A stretch of 64,000 nt of DNA from positions 165,782,394-165,846,393 of the forward strand of contig CP136069.1 in NCBI GenBank assembly GCA_032622095.1, in the 5' to 3' direction. A program made the translations under genes and the position numbers. Positions 34,670 through 45,832 of the stretch are shown here, in pieces. Numbering within the stretch: the first letter of the stretch is position 1; every line of letters starts with the position of its first letter. The notes below the pieces were generated by a model, which was not told where the DNA came from, searched no databases, and saw only the letters and a list, made by a program, of their open reading frames with translations. This stretch comes from Siphonodentalium dalli. Lineage: Eukaryota > Mollusca > Scaphopoda > Gadilida > Siphonodentaliidae.

Positions 34670-35083
34670 TTAACCCTTTACCCAACAAACCGGCCAATAA
34701 CGCCCAAATAAAGCTTCAACAGCCTAAAATATCTTCGGTCTGTCTCAATAACACCATACAAATATGGATATCATTGGAACCGGTTCATTGACCACATTGT
34801 GATGGTTACAGTTATGCCCTGTGCCAATGCATTCTCTTATATATGCGAGTCGACCATATGTCGCCTCGCATATATATAAGAGAATGCATTGGCCTAAAAA
34901 AATCTTTTTTTAACACTTTTTACCATTTTTTCTTATAATATTTTCTACATTCTTTGACAATTTGATCATTTTTAATATGTGTTAAGCCAATGCATTCTCT
35001 TATATATGCGAGGCGACCTATGGTCGACTCGCATATATAATAGAATGCATTGGCACAGGCCGTTCTGTTGAGTAAAGGGTTAA
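34670..35083. mobile_element. Double-hairpin TTAA MITE (copy 5)
   Basis: TTAA at 34,670-34,673 and 35,080-35,083; ends CCCTTTACCCAACA and TGTTGAGTAAAGGG. Hairpins at 34,824-34,892 and 34,987-35,053. Same orientation and internal order as copy 3, with a slightly longer spacer. Confidence 0.87.
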
Positions 35084-35209
35084 CGTATATCCTAAATGTT
35101 TCAAGAAACGGTATATAGGTAAATTGTTTAGAGGTAGAGGTAGAGCTTGTACCGTAGGCATACACCCTATATCTATTTTTTCGCGCTCCGCGTGTATCAT
35201 GTTTCGCTG

Positions 35210-35480
35210 ATTCTTGGTATACATGGGCCTTGGGCGTTTTATTTATAGAAATGGGAATTTTTGGGACGGATTAAAAGTCGAACTGCGACCCGGAGGCCGA
35301 ACCGGTAAGAGGTGTAGTTGGGAATTCTGGTGAGATTCATGAGAAACCTTCAGTGATAAGCCATATACATATATATAGTTGTAATATTTTGAAGGATTAG
35401 TTGTTTTAACGGAATTATGAGTTGGTCATTCATGAAACCAATATATTTTATATTCTATTTGAATTTCCTGAGGTACGACC
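35210..35480 (+). repeat. Dispersed repeat R4, copy 1
   Basis: Shares 'tttgggacg', 'ctgcgaccc', 'cagtgataagcc', 'ttgttttaacggaattatga' and 'attcatgaaaccaatatatt' in order with 48,810-49,360, 49,721-50,330 and, inverted, 41,808-42,745. No coding sequence is seen in any copy. Probably a fragment of an unknown interspersed element. Confidence 0.65.
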
Positions 35481-36446
35481 TTTTAGAAGCCCGCCGACGA
35501 TGCACTCCCATGCATGGATGCCACTTACGTAAACAATGACACTAGTTGGGCGGATATGTGTAAAATCGTTCATTTTAATGAATAAGTTGTGAAATTTGGC
35601 CTAGACGTTCCTGGTTGGGCCTTTTGAAAATATTTTCGGTAGGCAACTGCATGGATCGGACCATTTTAGGAGGTTTTGGGGTCTCCATAGCAACGAACCC
35701 CATTGCAGCCTACTTTTCAAAGAAACATGTATATATGACTTGAGAATGTGCGTAGACCAAAAGTCCACGCTAGTGACAGAAGTATTATCCAAAAACTTTT
35801 AGGCAACTAAAGCACTGGTTGGTTGCTATTGCAAAAATTGTGCACAATAACGTGACCAATTTGTAGCTGAATGGTACGGGGTTATTCGAAGAGATGGACT
35901 TCACCTCAATTGGTATTTAGAACTAAATCGTGGTTACTCTTCCGCGAACGGGTTATAATACACGATTTGAACCGGTTTCAGCACGATTTTGGCATTACTT
36001 TATCAGTCTGTGTTTTGCTGCCGAACTCCTTGTTGAACGCACCTAGTACAAACGCTATCGCATGCCAAATGGGGTGGGATGCTGAAAAATCGCAAGCCAA
36101 TTTGCGCGCGATTTAGTTTGCCGTGTCCCGCGTGACTCAGCATCGCATGCGAATATGTTTCGATTGTAAAATTCAAAGAAATGTAACTCTAACATACCCG
36201 TTATTTAGTAAAAAATCATACCAAAAGAATGACACCACAAAGAGACACGTTTCAAAAACACTATAGGAAAAATCACTTTTAGGGTGGGTGGGCTTGGGGG
36301 AGGCGGACGGCACTGTCTAAGACCTGTTGGGAAACACAAAATTCAAACTGTTATTGAACCGCCGCAGGCGCGTTAAGCAACGTCACCCCTTTTTCAATTT
36401 GATATCGAGGCAGTCAGGTAAATATTGGTAAGATAGACAACTTTGG
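35481..36446. other. Gene-less stretch
   Basis: No recognised gene or repeat family. Small frames (for example 35,871-36,116) have no family signature. Confidence 0.4.
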
Positions 36447-37938
36447 TATATATAGGTCGGGCACACGATGCACATCCTGAATTAAACTATTATTGTTGAA
36501 TTTGACAGCTAAATCCATATTTTCCATGTTTCCAGTGCACAGCCAAATTGGACTCGTAGCAAGATTACATAAAATTTTGCAGTCTCCAGACAAAATTTGT
36601 TTGCAACCTTTTACGCCAGCGTATATTATAGGCGGCCTTCGTGTGGGTATATATGTGACCCGCCATATCAAATCGGTCGCCTCGCATATATAAGAGAATG
36701 CATTGGCCTAACAATTTTTTATCATTTTTTTTAAATTAATGTTTCTTACAATTTTTAGGACATAAAATAAAAAACATCCATTACCCTGCAGGGAGCCCCA
36801 CACATATATAGAAGCATATAGAAGAGTGTCGTCTGCTCATGTTTGTCTGGGGCTCTGCATGGGTGAAATTGTAAAATTGTTAAAGAATACAAGGAAAAAT
36901 TATTAAAATTGTAAGGCCAATGCATTCTCTTATATATGCGAGGCGACCATAGGTCGCCTCGCATATATAAGAGAATGCATTGGCACAGGGTAAAACAAAT
37001 CCCGACTTACGACTGGATTTGATATGACGGGTCACATATAACTGTTTAAAAAGTCACATCCGCTAAAACCACCATAAACACACAGAATATTATATAATAG
37101 ACATATATTGTTGTTATACCAATCATAAATATCGCGTACATTGCATGTTATTGTCATGTTTGTACGCTTTGTTATGTAAACAAATATCAAAAACGTTACA
37201 AAACCGTTTGTTTATAGACAAACACTTGGAACTACCGGATCGTCCAATGAAAATGTTCCGCTACGCTTTAGTATTTTCTCCTTACCTATATATGGTAATA
37301 CATAGTAAATAAGGAATTCATTATCAGTATTATTGTGAGTTGTAAGTTGTAGACACACCAAATTATGGGTTTTACAACCGACGTATAATGCGCGCGAATC
37401 TAAACAAGGAAATTGCGCAATATCGTGGCTCTGCTTATAAACAATCCACTGCGCTTTTTTGCGAGAAACTGAACACTCGACCTGTATTTTCTCGGACACA
37501 AAGCGTGTTTTGTGAATAATATCGCAGTCATATCATCATTATGCTATACTATTAGTATATTCTTGAGGAAATTATCATAATTTGATAAATGTTATTTCTA
37601 AATTATAACCTATACAATGAAGGCCGCCCGTCCCTTTAATAATGACTCAAAGTTGCCTTTCTAAATGATAACTCAATCGCTCATTCGTAACAACTTAAGA
37701 CCAATTGAATGTTAGTAGACTTCCTTATCATGTGACATCATGACTAATTTTTCGCACGGATCGAGACGTGTTAGTTCGTCACACAAACAAACATGGTACA
37801 GATTTAGCATGACACTGTTTTTATAATTTATTTTTAACTATGATGTTTGGTATTTGCCTCTGGTATCTAATTCACAAAACTATGATGTGCATATTTAACT
37901 ATTATAGTTGAATTCAGGATGTGCCTGACCTGATATAC
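36447..37938. mobile_element. Inverted-end element hosting another MITE
   Basis: The left arm 'tataggtcgggcac' plus 'cacatcctgaatt' (36,450-36,485) is inverted at 37,912-37,936 ('gaattcaggatgtgcctgac'). Both arms continue into 'aaactattat'-like sequence. The interior has no transposase-like frame. The MITE at 36,654-37,036 lies inside and interrupts it, so it is the older element. Confidence 0.55.
36654..37036. mobile_element. TGTGACCC-ended MITE with the shared hairpin module
   Basis: Inverted ends TGTGACCCGCCATATCAAAT and the reverse of 'ATTTGATATGACGGGTCACA' are flanked by TATA on both sides, which fits a TA or TATA target duplication as for Tc1/mariner-type elements. The interior carries one complete hairpin (about 36,916-36,983) and one half hairpin (36,672-36,703) of the ATGCATTCTCTTATATATGCGAG module found in the TTAA MITEs. 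A second, unrelated palindrome pairs 'ggagcccca' (36,791) with 'tggggctc' (36,850). Confidence 0.78.
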
Positions 37939-38418
37939 ACCGCCATTGTTGCCACGTACGTTAACAAAGCCCCAACAGGCTATAATACACGAATACCATC
38001 TACGAACTACATCAGCTTCCCTCTGCTCACGAAAGGTCGGAACACCACTTCAAAATCGAAGTGAATAGATTGAATTATAAATAAATATACTTCACATTTG
38101 TCTGAGCCCTTGCCGTGACAGCAATATTGGCCGTGCTGTAACGCCAATTATGCTCTAATGTTTTCCCAGTTACCGTTTCCACTCAACAGTTGTCGTTCGA
38201 TTATTCCAACCCGCCTACACCCACTTGAACGTATTCCCACGCTCCCATGTTTTGAGCATACGTCTGCGTACCGTATATTACACACAGACACACACAGCCC
38301 CAGCACACACCGAGTGTCCCGGTGGTTCGGCCACAATTTAAATATTGTTTGGTTCCCCTTGCTCGCACGCCCCATGTTGCCGCCGATTATATATATCAAA
38401 TTCGTATCGGTTTTCCAT
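37939..38418. other. Gene-less stretch
   Basis: No recognised gene or repeat. The forward frame of 140 codons starting near 38,158 runs into the MITE at 38,419 and has no family signature. Confidence 0.4.
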
Positions 38419-38998
38419 TTAAAGGGGTACTGTACGCCATGTTCAATATACATGCCCGGTGATAACAACGATCTCATATCGATAATATATAGAAAACTAA
38501 GTAATTTGAGTCGAAGATGTATTCTGCAAAAATTCAGGTTGATAGGTTATCTTAACATCAAAGTTAATAATTTGATATAAATTTAATTTATGGCTGGAGC
38601 CATAAATTAAATTACGAATTTCCGTGTACAAGACGTAATCAAAATAATTCACTGATAGACTGAGTGGATTGGGTAACGTGTGGCACACATGATTGTGTAA
38701 AAAATTATGTTGATAAACTCAAGCCACTCACTGATTAGTGAATATACAATGACTGAAATGAGTATATGGGACAAGTGTGCATATAATATAACATTTATTT
38801 GATACATTTGCTTGAAAACTGTCAAAAAATTACTCGACAACGACAATTGGTATTTTCGCATTCCGGCTAATCTTCCATCCGTAACATTACTTTGTACTCA
38901 ACAGACTTTCAATTAATGGAAATATGGTTACCTTATTATATATATGACTCAGAGACTATGGAAACCAACAACAACATTTGAGTACAGTATCCCTTTAA
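38419..38998. mobile_element. TTAA-flanked MITE, GGGGTACTGTAC ends (copy 2)
   Basis: Left end TTAA-AGGGGTACTGTAC, right end GTACAGTATCCC-TTTAA; TTAA at 38,419-38,422 and 38,995-38,998. The left half matches the right half of 8060-8712 on the opposite strand. An internal palindrome 'aatttatggctgg/agccataaatt' lies near 38,585-38,610. Confidence 0.78.
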
Positions 38999-39647
38999 GA
39001 AATGGATGTTATTTGCTTGCGTTCCATAGAGTATGGATGCAAGTTGGTTTGACATTATGTGTGGAAAGCGAGACCAAACAATATCTTAATTATGGCCCAA
39101 CCAGCGGGACATGCAATGTGAATATCAACAGCCATTATACTTATATTTACACTCAACCTTGTCAACTGCATGGAAATTAGAAGAGCATTAAGCGCCCATT
39201 TCCAATGTTATGTTCGTGGCTCGATGCAAGTTGTGTCTACACAAAAATGCATGCAATTTGGGGTCTGCGCACGACGTCATGTGGCGTAATTTCGACCAAC
39301 CAACGCAAGCTGCAAAACAGAGTTCAGTCCCCTCGCTAAGCGATGTCTGAACGCTGCCGGCACGTGTATTTTTTACATTAAATCTAACATTTTGTATTGT
39401 AGTGTTTTGACAATTACAATTCATTATGGCTTGATCTAGACCATTTTCAAATGAATATGGACAGTTCTGTTTCTCATAATAATGCAGAATGAATTGTAAC
39501 CTACAAAAATCTCAAATAAATAAATGCGACGTTTCTTCACATTACGTGTAGGTACTCGCAGCGGTAAGTCCTGCGTAGGGGGACTGAACTCTGCATGGAG
39601 CTTGCAACCAACGTCCTGCACTCATGTTTCACAACATGTTGATACTG
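38999..39647. other. Gene-less stretch
   Basis: No gene recognised. 'ttcagtcccc' (about 39,323) and 'gggggactgaac' (about 39,578) form part of an inverted pair about 260 bp apart, together with 'gcaagctgcaaa' and 'atggagcttgca'; an imperfect inverted-repeat element is possible. Confidence 0.4.
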
Positions 39648-39935
39648 GGCGTAAACTGAAGCCACTCACTGACTAGTGACTGTACAATGAGTTATATGCG
39701 TATATGGGACTAGTATGCATATAATATAACATTTAAATGATATATTTGCTTGAAAACTGTCCACAAATTACTCGACAACGACAATTGGTATTTCCGCATT
39801 CCGGTTAGTCTGCCATGCGTAACATTATTTCTTACTCAACAAACTTCCAAATAATGGAAATATGGTTACATTATTCTACTACTCAGAGACTATAGAAACC
39901 ACCAACAACAACATTTGAGTACAGTATCCATTTAA
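39648..39935. mobile_element. Truncated copy of the GGGGTACTGTAC MITE (copy 3)
   Basis: Matches 38,709-38,998 in the same orientation ('gccactcactga', 'cgacaacgacaattggtatt', 'gagtacagtatcc') and ends at TTAA 39,932-39,935. The left half is missing. Confidence 0.8.
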
Positions 39936-39944
39936 TACATCCTG

Positions 39945-40260
39945 CAGAGCATAGGCCTCATCCGATCATCACCAACATGCATATGGATCTTCGGTGTGAC
40001 CTCTCGATGGGTGCCTACCATTTTTCTCAAATTTTGTAAAAAAAAAAAAAAGGGCTGCCAGCGGCCATCTTGGATTTTACTCTTTGTATGACCAAATCAT
40101 TTAGCACACCTTACAGGTCACATTTCTCATCCAATCGTCACCAAACTTTCATATGGATCTTCGAAGTGACCTCTAGATGGGAGCCTCCATTTTTTTCCCA
40201 ATTTTTATTTTAAACAAACATGGCCACCACCAGCCATATTGGATTTAAAATGTTCTTCCT
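39945..40260 (-). repeat. 'AAGATGGCCGC' repeat, inverted fragment
   Basis: About two units of the family that forms the array at 43.6-45.8 kb, on the opposite strand: 'catccgatcatcacca', 'atatggatcttcgg', 'gtgacctctagatggg', 'ggccatcttggatttt'. Unit spacing is about 160 bp. Confidence 0.75.
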
Positions 40261-41199
40261 TACTTATATTCTACTAGTTTGGATTGTTATTTGAAACAAA
40301 CAAACAACCCAAATTATGCGAGGGTGCAAAACTTCACTCATCGGAACCCCAACTTAGGCCAATGGTGGTACAACTAAAATTTCATCCAAATTGAGAATGG
40401 GCATGGGCCAGTCGAAAAATTGGGAGCCATGAAAGGGAGAAAGATGTGGGTGCAATAGGAAAATTCAGAGGTAGAACCCACCCCCTACCACCAGCAAGCC
40501 ACTTTCATTTACGTAATTGGTTATAATAAATATTTATAGTTAATTAAATCTTGACGTTCATATAATTCAACACATAGAGTTATGAGTAGTGCAGGTCGTG
40601 ACTCCATGGTCGGTCTTTTTTACATTCCAATGCCATAATTTTATGTTTATTTTTGTATTCCCAGTTTTTATGCACACCCCTGGTCAAGTGGTCCTGCTAA
40701 TGTGATTTGATGCTGGTGGGTCCTGCTGAATTGCTATATGATGCTGTTATGTCAAACTGACGCTGTTAAGAAAAAATACCGTTTTATTTTTTTGGTTAAA
40801 GTTGTCATTTTCCTGGTGTTTTCGCGGTAATCTGAGCATATCCAGGAAAAGCAATTATATCGATGTATCAAACATTCAAAAACATATATTGCGGAATATT
40901 TTAATACTGGTTGTATTAGTTGTTGCAATCGACTATAAACAAGATGGGTATTCGCGTCGTTTTGCAAACATCAGCGCAGCCATTATTAAATTTTTCAATA
41001 AATATATTTTTTCTTGAAGATTTCAAACGCTGGCTTCTTCTCAATTCGCATGGGTTAGCCAATCACCCCGAAAATGACAACTTTAGAAAAAATAACAGTA
41101 CTTTTTAGCAACAACATCAGTTTGTCGATACTACCAGTATCATTTGATAGTATTATCCGTAAATACGCATATGTTATGGATGATATGGTTCCCGAAACC
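40261..41199. other. Gene-less stretch
   Basis: Nothing recognised. The imperfect phrase 'gtcctgctaatgtgatttga' is followed closely by 'gtcctgctgaattgctatat' (about 40,690-40,740), suggesting a small local duplication. Confidence 0.4.
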
Positions 41200-41720
41200 A
41201 CATGACACTTCACAACAAGCAACCGGCAAACGAATATGACTAAATTTCACTATCTTAGGGGACTCCAATCCCTATTTGAAGTCTTAAACACACCACTAGC
41301 TGAATGCATATGCTATCAATATCACCCGAGCTTGTGGCTGAATGGCTGTTGTGTCAGAAAAGATGAAATGCTCTTGCGAACCAACTGTTCGCGAGAGCGC
41401 CGTGACACCTTTCAACAAGCAGATGGTAAACGATAAAAGCTAATTTTTAGGGACCCCTAGCCCATGTAAACCATTGAACCCATCACGAACTGAATGGATG
41501 TGCTCTCAATGTCAAACGACAATCTGGACATATGGATATTCTATCAAGAAAAACACAATTATTGTAGATGGGTTGGTACCCGACAGCCATCGGACACTTT
41601 ACAATATGTGACCGGAAAAGATATAATTCGATTTTCACTGTTTTTATTATCCCACCCAATTTCAAGACTAGAACCCACTATTAACACCAAATCCACCGCC
41701 AACGCTTACCGTATCTTTAA
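41200..41720. repeat. Three diverged tandem units of about 190-200 bp
   Basis: The phrase 'gacacttcacaacaagcaac' (41,204) recurs as 'gacacctttcaacaagcaga' (41,403) and 'gacactttacaatatgtgac' (41,595). Each is followed by 'cggcaaacgaat'-like and 'gggactcc'-like text and 'ctgaatgcatatgct'. Divergence is high, so the duplication is old. Confidence 0.6.
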
Positions 41721-41807
41721 ACAGTTTGCTCTGGCCAGAAGGGAAGCGAAAGGCAATTTACCGAACACTTTGTGAAATAGTATGTGTTTCGCAGTGCATA
41801 AAGTCAG

Positions 41808-42745
41808 AAATGGTAACGCCATCGAGATCATATTATTAGGCATATATAAAATATATTGGAGCTTTAATGTAGTGATTGTGAAAAATGGCTATGTATATAT
41901 AGTTGATTATATGTAATTGTTGTGTATACGTATAGTATGTGCTTGGTGAGAAAGCATATGAACACATTTTTTTAATCGGACGTGCCAAACCAAAGTTATG
42001 AGAATTATGAAATATGTACACATATACGTCACGTATTATGTGTTCACAAAGGGCGTATACGTTCCAATTGGTTGAAAGGTTCATTGCCAAACATGCAACG
42101 GCCATTGCATTGATACACCAATAAATTATTGGTTATAACCAAACACACATTGCAAACAAAATGACAAACGCCTTGACGATTGACATGTTATTATGTTGAC
42201 GTGTTGCCAGCTAGCGTCAAATATACTAAACTGTTATTTTCTCGGTTATCTTATACGACACTAGAATTGTTTTCGGCTGGCATGTATCTTTTCTTTGTTA
42301 TTCCGTTCTAAGTTCTATCGAAATAGAGGTCTGCAATTGACTGAGCGAGTAATTATATGAAATAATTTAATATTAGGTTTCAATCACCACCGATTATGGA
42401 GTACTTAACCATAATGCCTTCAATGTTTCATGAAAGCATCACCTCAGAATTCCGTTAAAACAACTCATCCTTCAAATCATTACAACAACTGCGGCTAATC
42501 ACTGAAAGTTTCTCATTCACCACCTCTAAATGCGGACCAGAATCTACTAATCGGATTAAATACACTCCGGATACTTCGCAATAAGACATTTAGTCAACAT
42601 TCCAACGAATGCATATGACATCAATGAGACATCCGCGAAGATACATCGGCGAATACATACATCCTGCAAAAGTCTAACCGGTACGGAAATTGCTAGTATC
42701 TTTTTAATCACATTTCTATAAATAGAACCCCCATGTGTCCACTGT
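41808..42745 (-). repeat. Dispersed repeat R4, inverted and interrupted copy
   Basis: On the minus strand this follows the 48,810-49,360 copy: 'gcagga', 'atgtctcatt', 'aaggatgagttgttttaacgg', 'gatcttgagggcgttacca'-like text. The stretch from about 41,870 to 42,350 has no counterpart in the other copies, so the repeat appears interrupted there. Confidence 0.6.
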
Positions 42746-43599
42746 CATTCACAGAACACGATAACGCCTTATCTTCCGACGTTAAATATGTCGAACGTTA
42801 CAATCATCACACCTAAAACTAAAATCGTCCTCTCAGCGGATAGTCGTCATCCGAGAGACAACAGGAAGTTTCTAAGAGCTAAATCTATATTTTTGGAGTT
42901 TGTTTACGTCACATGCAGTGACCATATTGAGAATATGTCAGAGAAGCAGGTTAGTATTTACTATAGATGTTAATGTATGGGCGGATTAGTTAGGACGATA
43001 TATAATGGTCACCAATACAAAAGGCATTGTTGCAAACAAAACAAAACAATTGTAGATTTTTTAATCGCTGCCACAAATTAACATACTCATTATCTGGAAT
43101 AAATTTTTGGGGAAAGAAAATGTTTTATTTTACGGAACGATGCACCGCCAACAGCTATCTAAAGAATATTTCGTGTCAAGGATGACTACAAATATACACT
43201 GAATGCCATCGACTGCCTAATGCTTATCATGTAGATCATAATTTACTTATATTCTCGTTTTCCGTGATAATTTCTGTCCCGGATTTGGCGATCTTCTTTT
43301 CATAATTTCACAACTCTTCCTCCAAGATATAACAATATATTCTTCCAAGACGAATTCTTGAAAGTATATTTTGTTGGAGGTGAATTTGGAAATACACTCG
43401 TGTCAATAGTCATGTACTTGTGCATAGTTTTATGCGAAGCCGAGACATGTAGATGAATAATTCGCTTTATTCTTCCATTTATAATTAGATTCGCCCATTT
43501 ACTTATTAAAGTATATTGGAACTGCTTAATAATCGAACGGAGAGATGTCGAAGGAAGGTATATGTCTATGAGTATAAAGAAGTGGTTAAATCCATTAAT
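42746..43599. other. Gene-less stretch, possible small first exon
   Basis: ATG 42,935 (MSEKQ) is followed by a good donor-like site CAG|GTTAGT at 42,949/42,950, inside a longer open frame. With the acceptor-like site at 46,087 this could form a small two-exon gene, but there is no homology support. Confidence 0.25.
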
Positions 43600-45832
43600 G
43601 AATCGGATGAGGGACATCGTCTGCAGGGTGTGTCAAAGGATTTAGTCATACAAAGAGTAAATTCCAAGATGGCCGCTGGCGGCCATGTTTTTCAACCCTT
43701 TCGATCAAAATAGGAGGCTCCCATCTAGAGTTCACCCCGAAGATCCATATGAAGTTTGGTGATCATCAGATGAGGGATGTGGTCTGTAGGGTGTGCCAAA
43801 TGATTTTGTCATGCAAAGAGAAAAATCCAAGATGATTGCCGGTGGCCATGTTTTTCACCGAAAATTGTTCAAATTTGATAGCACCCATCTAGAGGTCATT
43901 CTAAACATGCCTGTAAATTTTCAAATCAATTCTCCAACAAATGCGGGCTGTGGTGTGTGCCGATGGATTCAAATTTGAAATCCAAGATGGCTGCCGGCGG
44001 CCATATTTTTCATCTAAATTCGACACAATTCGATAAGTCTGTAGGGTGTGCCAAATGATTTTGTCATGCAAAGAATAAAATCCAATATGGCTGCCGACGG
44101 CCAATATTTTTCATCGAAAATCGTTCAAATGCCATAGCTCCCATTTACAGGTGATCTCAATCGTGCCTGCAAAATTTAAAAATGATCCGCCTATAAATAC
44201 GGGCTGTAGGGTGTGCCGATAGATTCAAATTTGAAATCCAAGATGGTTGCTGGCGGCCATGTTTTTCATCGAAATTCAGAACATTCGATAGCTCCCATCT
44301 ATAGGTCACCTTGAAGCTGCATATGAAGTTTGGTGAAGATCGGATGAAGGATGCGGCCTGTAGGGCTTGCCGAAGGAAATTGTTGACGGACGACGGACGT
44401 TACCCATGGCAATAGCTCAAAGTTTACGTTGTAAAGTTGAGCTAAAAACGATAAGCTCCCACCCGAAGATCCATATGAAGTTTGTTGATGATCGGATGAG
44501 AGATGTGACCTGTCTGGTGTGCTAAAGGATTTAGTCACACAAAGAGTGAAATCCAAGATGGCCGCTGGCAGCCATGTTTAACATAATTCGGATAAAATGG
44601 TAAGCTCCCATCTAGAGGTGACCCTGATGATCCATGTACATTTTGGTTAAGATCGGGTGAGGGATGTGGCCTATAGGGTGTGCCAAAGGATTTAGTGACG
44701 CAAAGAGTAAAATCCAAAATGGCCGCTGGCGGCCATGTTTTTCAACAAAATTCGGAAATAAAAGCGTTAATGACTGTAGTTCAACTTGGAGAGGGGATAT
44801 TTTCATGTGTTACGGTCAATGGTGCGATTAGGAATGCGGAAATTTGAAATGTCAATGTGAGTACTAAAATAAAGTCTAGATATCAAATTGAAGAGAGATA
44901 TATATATAACGTAAAAACCAAGATGGACGCTGGCGGTCATATTTTCCAATGGGGTTCAAAACACTTGATATCTCCCATCTGGTGGTCACTTCGAAGAACA
45001 TTATGACGTTTGGTGACGATCAGATGAGGTACGTGGTCTGTAGGTGTGCTAAAGTGTTTAGTCTTGCAAAGAGTAAAATCCAAAATGGTTGCCGGTGGTC
45101 ATGTTTTTTAACAAAATTCGGAAAAATTAGATTACTCCCATCTTGTGGTCACCCCGAAGATCCGTGTGAAGTTTGGTGACGATCGGACAGGGGATGTCGT
45201 CCGTATGGTGTACCAAAGGATTTAGTCATACAAAGAGTAAAATCGAAGATGGCCGCTGGTGAAATTTAGAAGAAACAAATATGGCTGCCACCTGGTGGTC
45301 ACCCAAAATATCCATATGAAGTTTAGTGACGATCGTATCAAGGATGTGGTATGTAGGGTGTGCCAAAGGATTTAGTCATGCAAAGAGTGGCCATGTTTTA
45401 TGACCGAACGACCCCAAAATAACTCGTTTCCATTTACATGTCAATGTTAACATCCATGACAAATTTCATGATGATCCGATCAAAGGTACGACCTGTAGCC
45501 CGTGCCAAAAGATTTAATCATACAAAGAGTAAAATCCAAAATGGCTGCCGGCGGCCATGTTTCATGACCGAATGACCCCAAAATGACTCGTTCCCACGAA
45601 TGTTAACATCCACGACAAATTTCATGATTAGACGAAGACTCCGACCTGTAGCCCGTGTTGATTGATTGAATTTTGAAATCCAAGATGGCCGCTAATGGCC
45701 ATGGTTTTTTTTTTGGTTTTTTTTGCCGAATGACCCCAAATGACTCGTTCCTAACGACACACACGCACATACGGACGACGGATACCAAGCCATGACAATA
45801 GCTCAAACTTTACAAGTAAAGTTGAGCTAAAA
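43600..45832 (+). repeat. Array of about 12 diverged units around 'AAGATGGCCGC'
   Basis: The phrase 'aaatccaagatggccgctgg' plus 'cggccatgtttttca' recurs at 43,665, 43,824, 43,978, 44,078, 44,234, 44,550, 44,712, 44,916, 45,077, 45,242, 45,532 and 45,675, mostly 155-165 bp apart with some double gaps. Units also contain 'gtagggtgtgccaaaggatt', 'agctcccatctagaggt' and 'gatccatatgaagtttggtga'. Two palindromic boundaries are present: 'tttac...gtaaagttgagctaaa' at 44,423-44,447 and 'actttacaagtaaagt' at 45,805-45,832. The phrases translate as KMAAGGH in one frame, which explains the many small frames; decay shows no coding selection. Confidence 0.85.

Noticed and set aside
43516-45179. Small frames with KMAAGGH considered as a gene family
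   Set aside because: The frames are interrupted in nearly every unit and substitutions affect all codon positions; the signal is explained by the tandem repeat.
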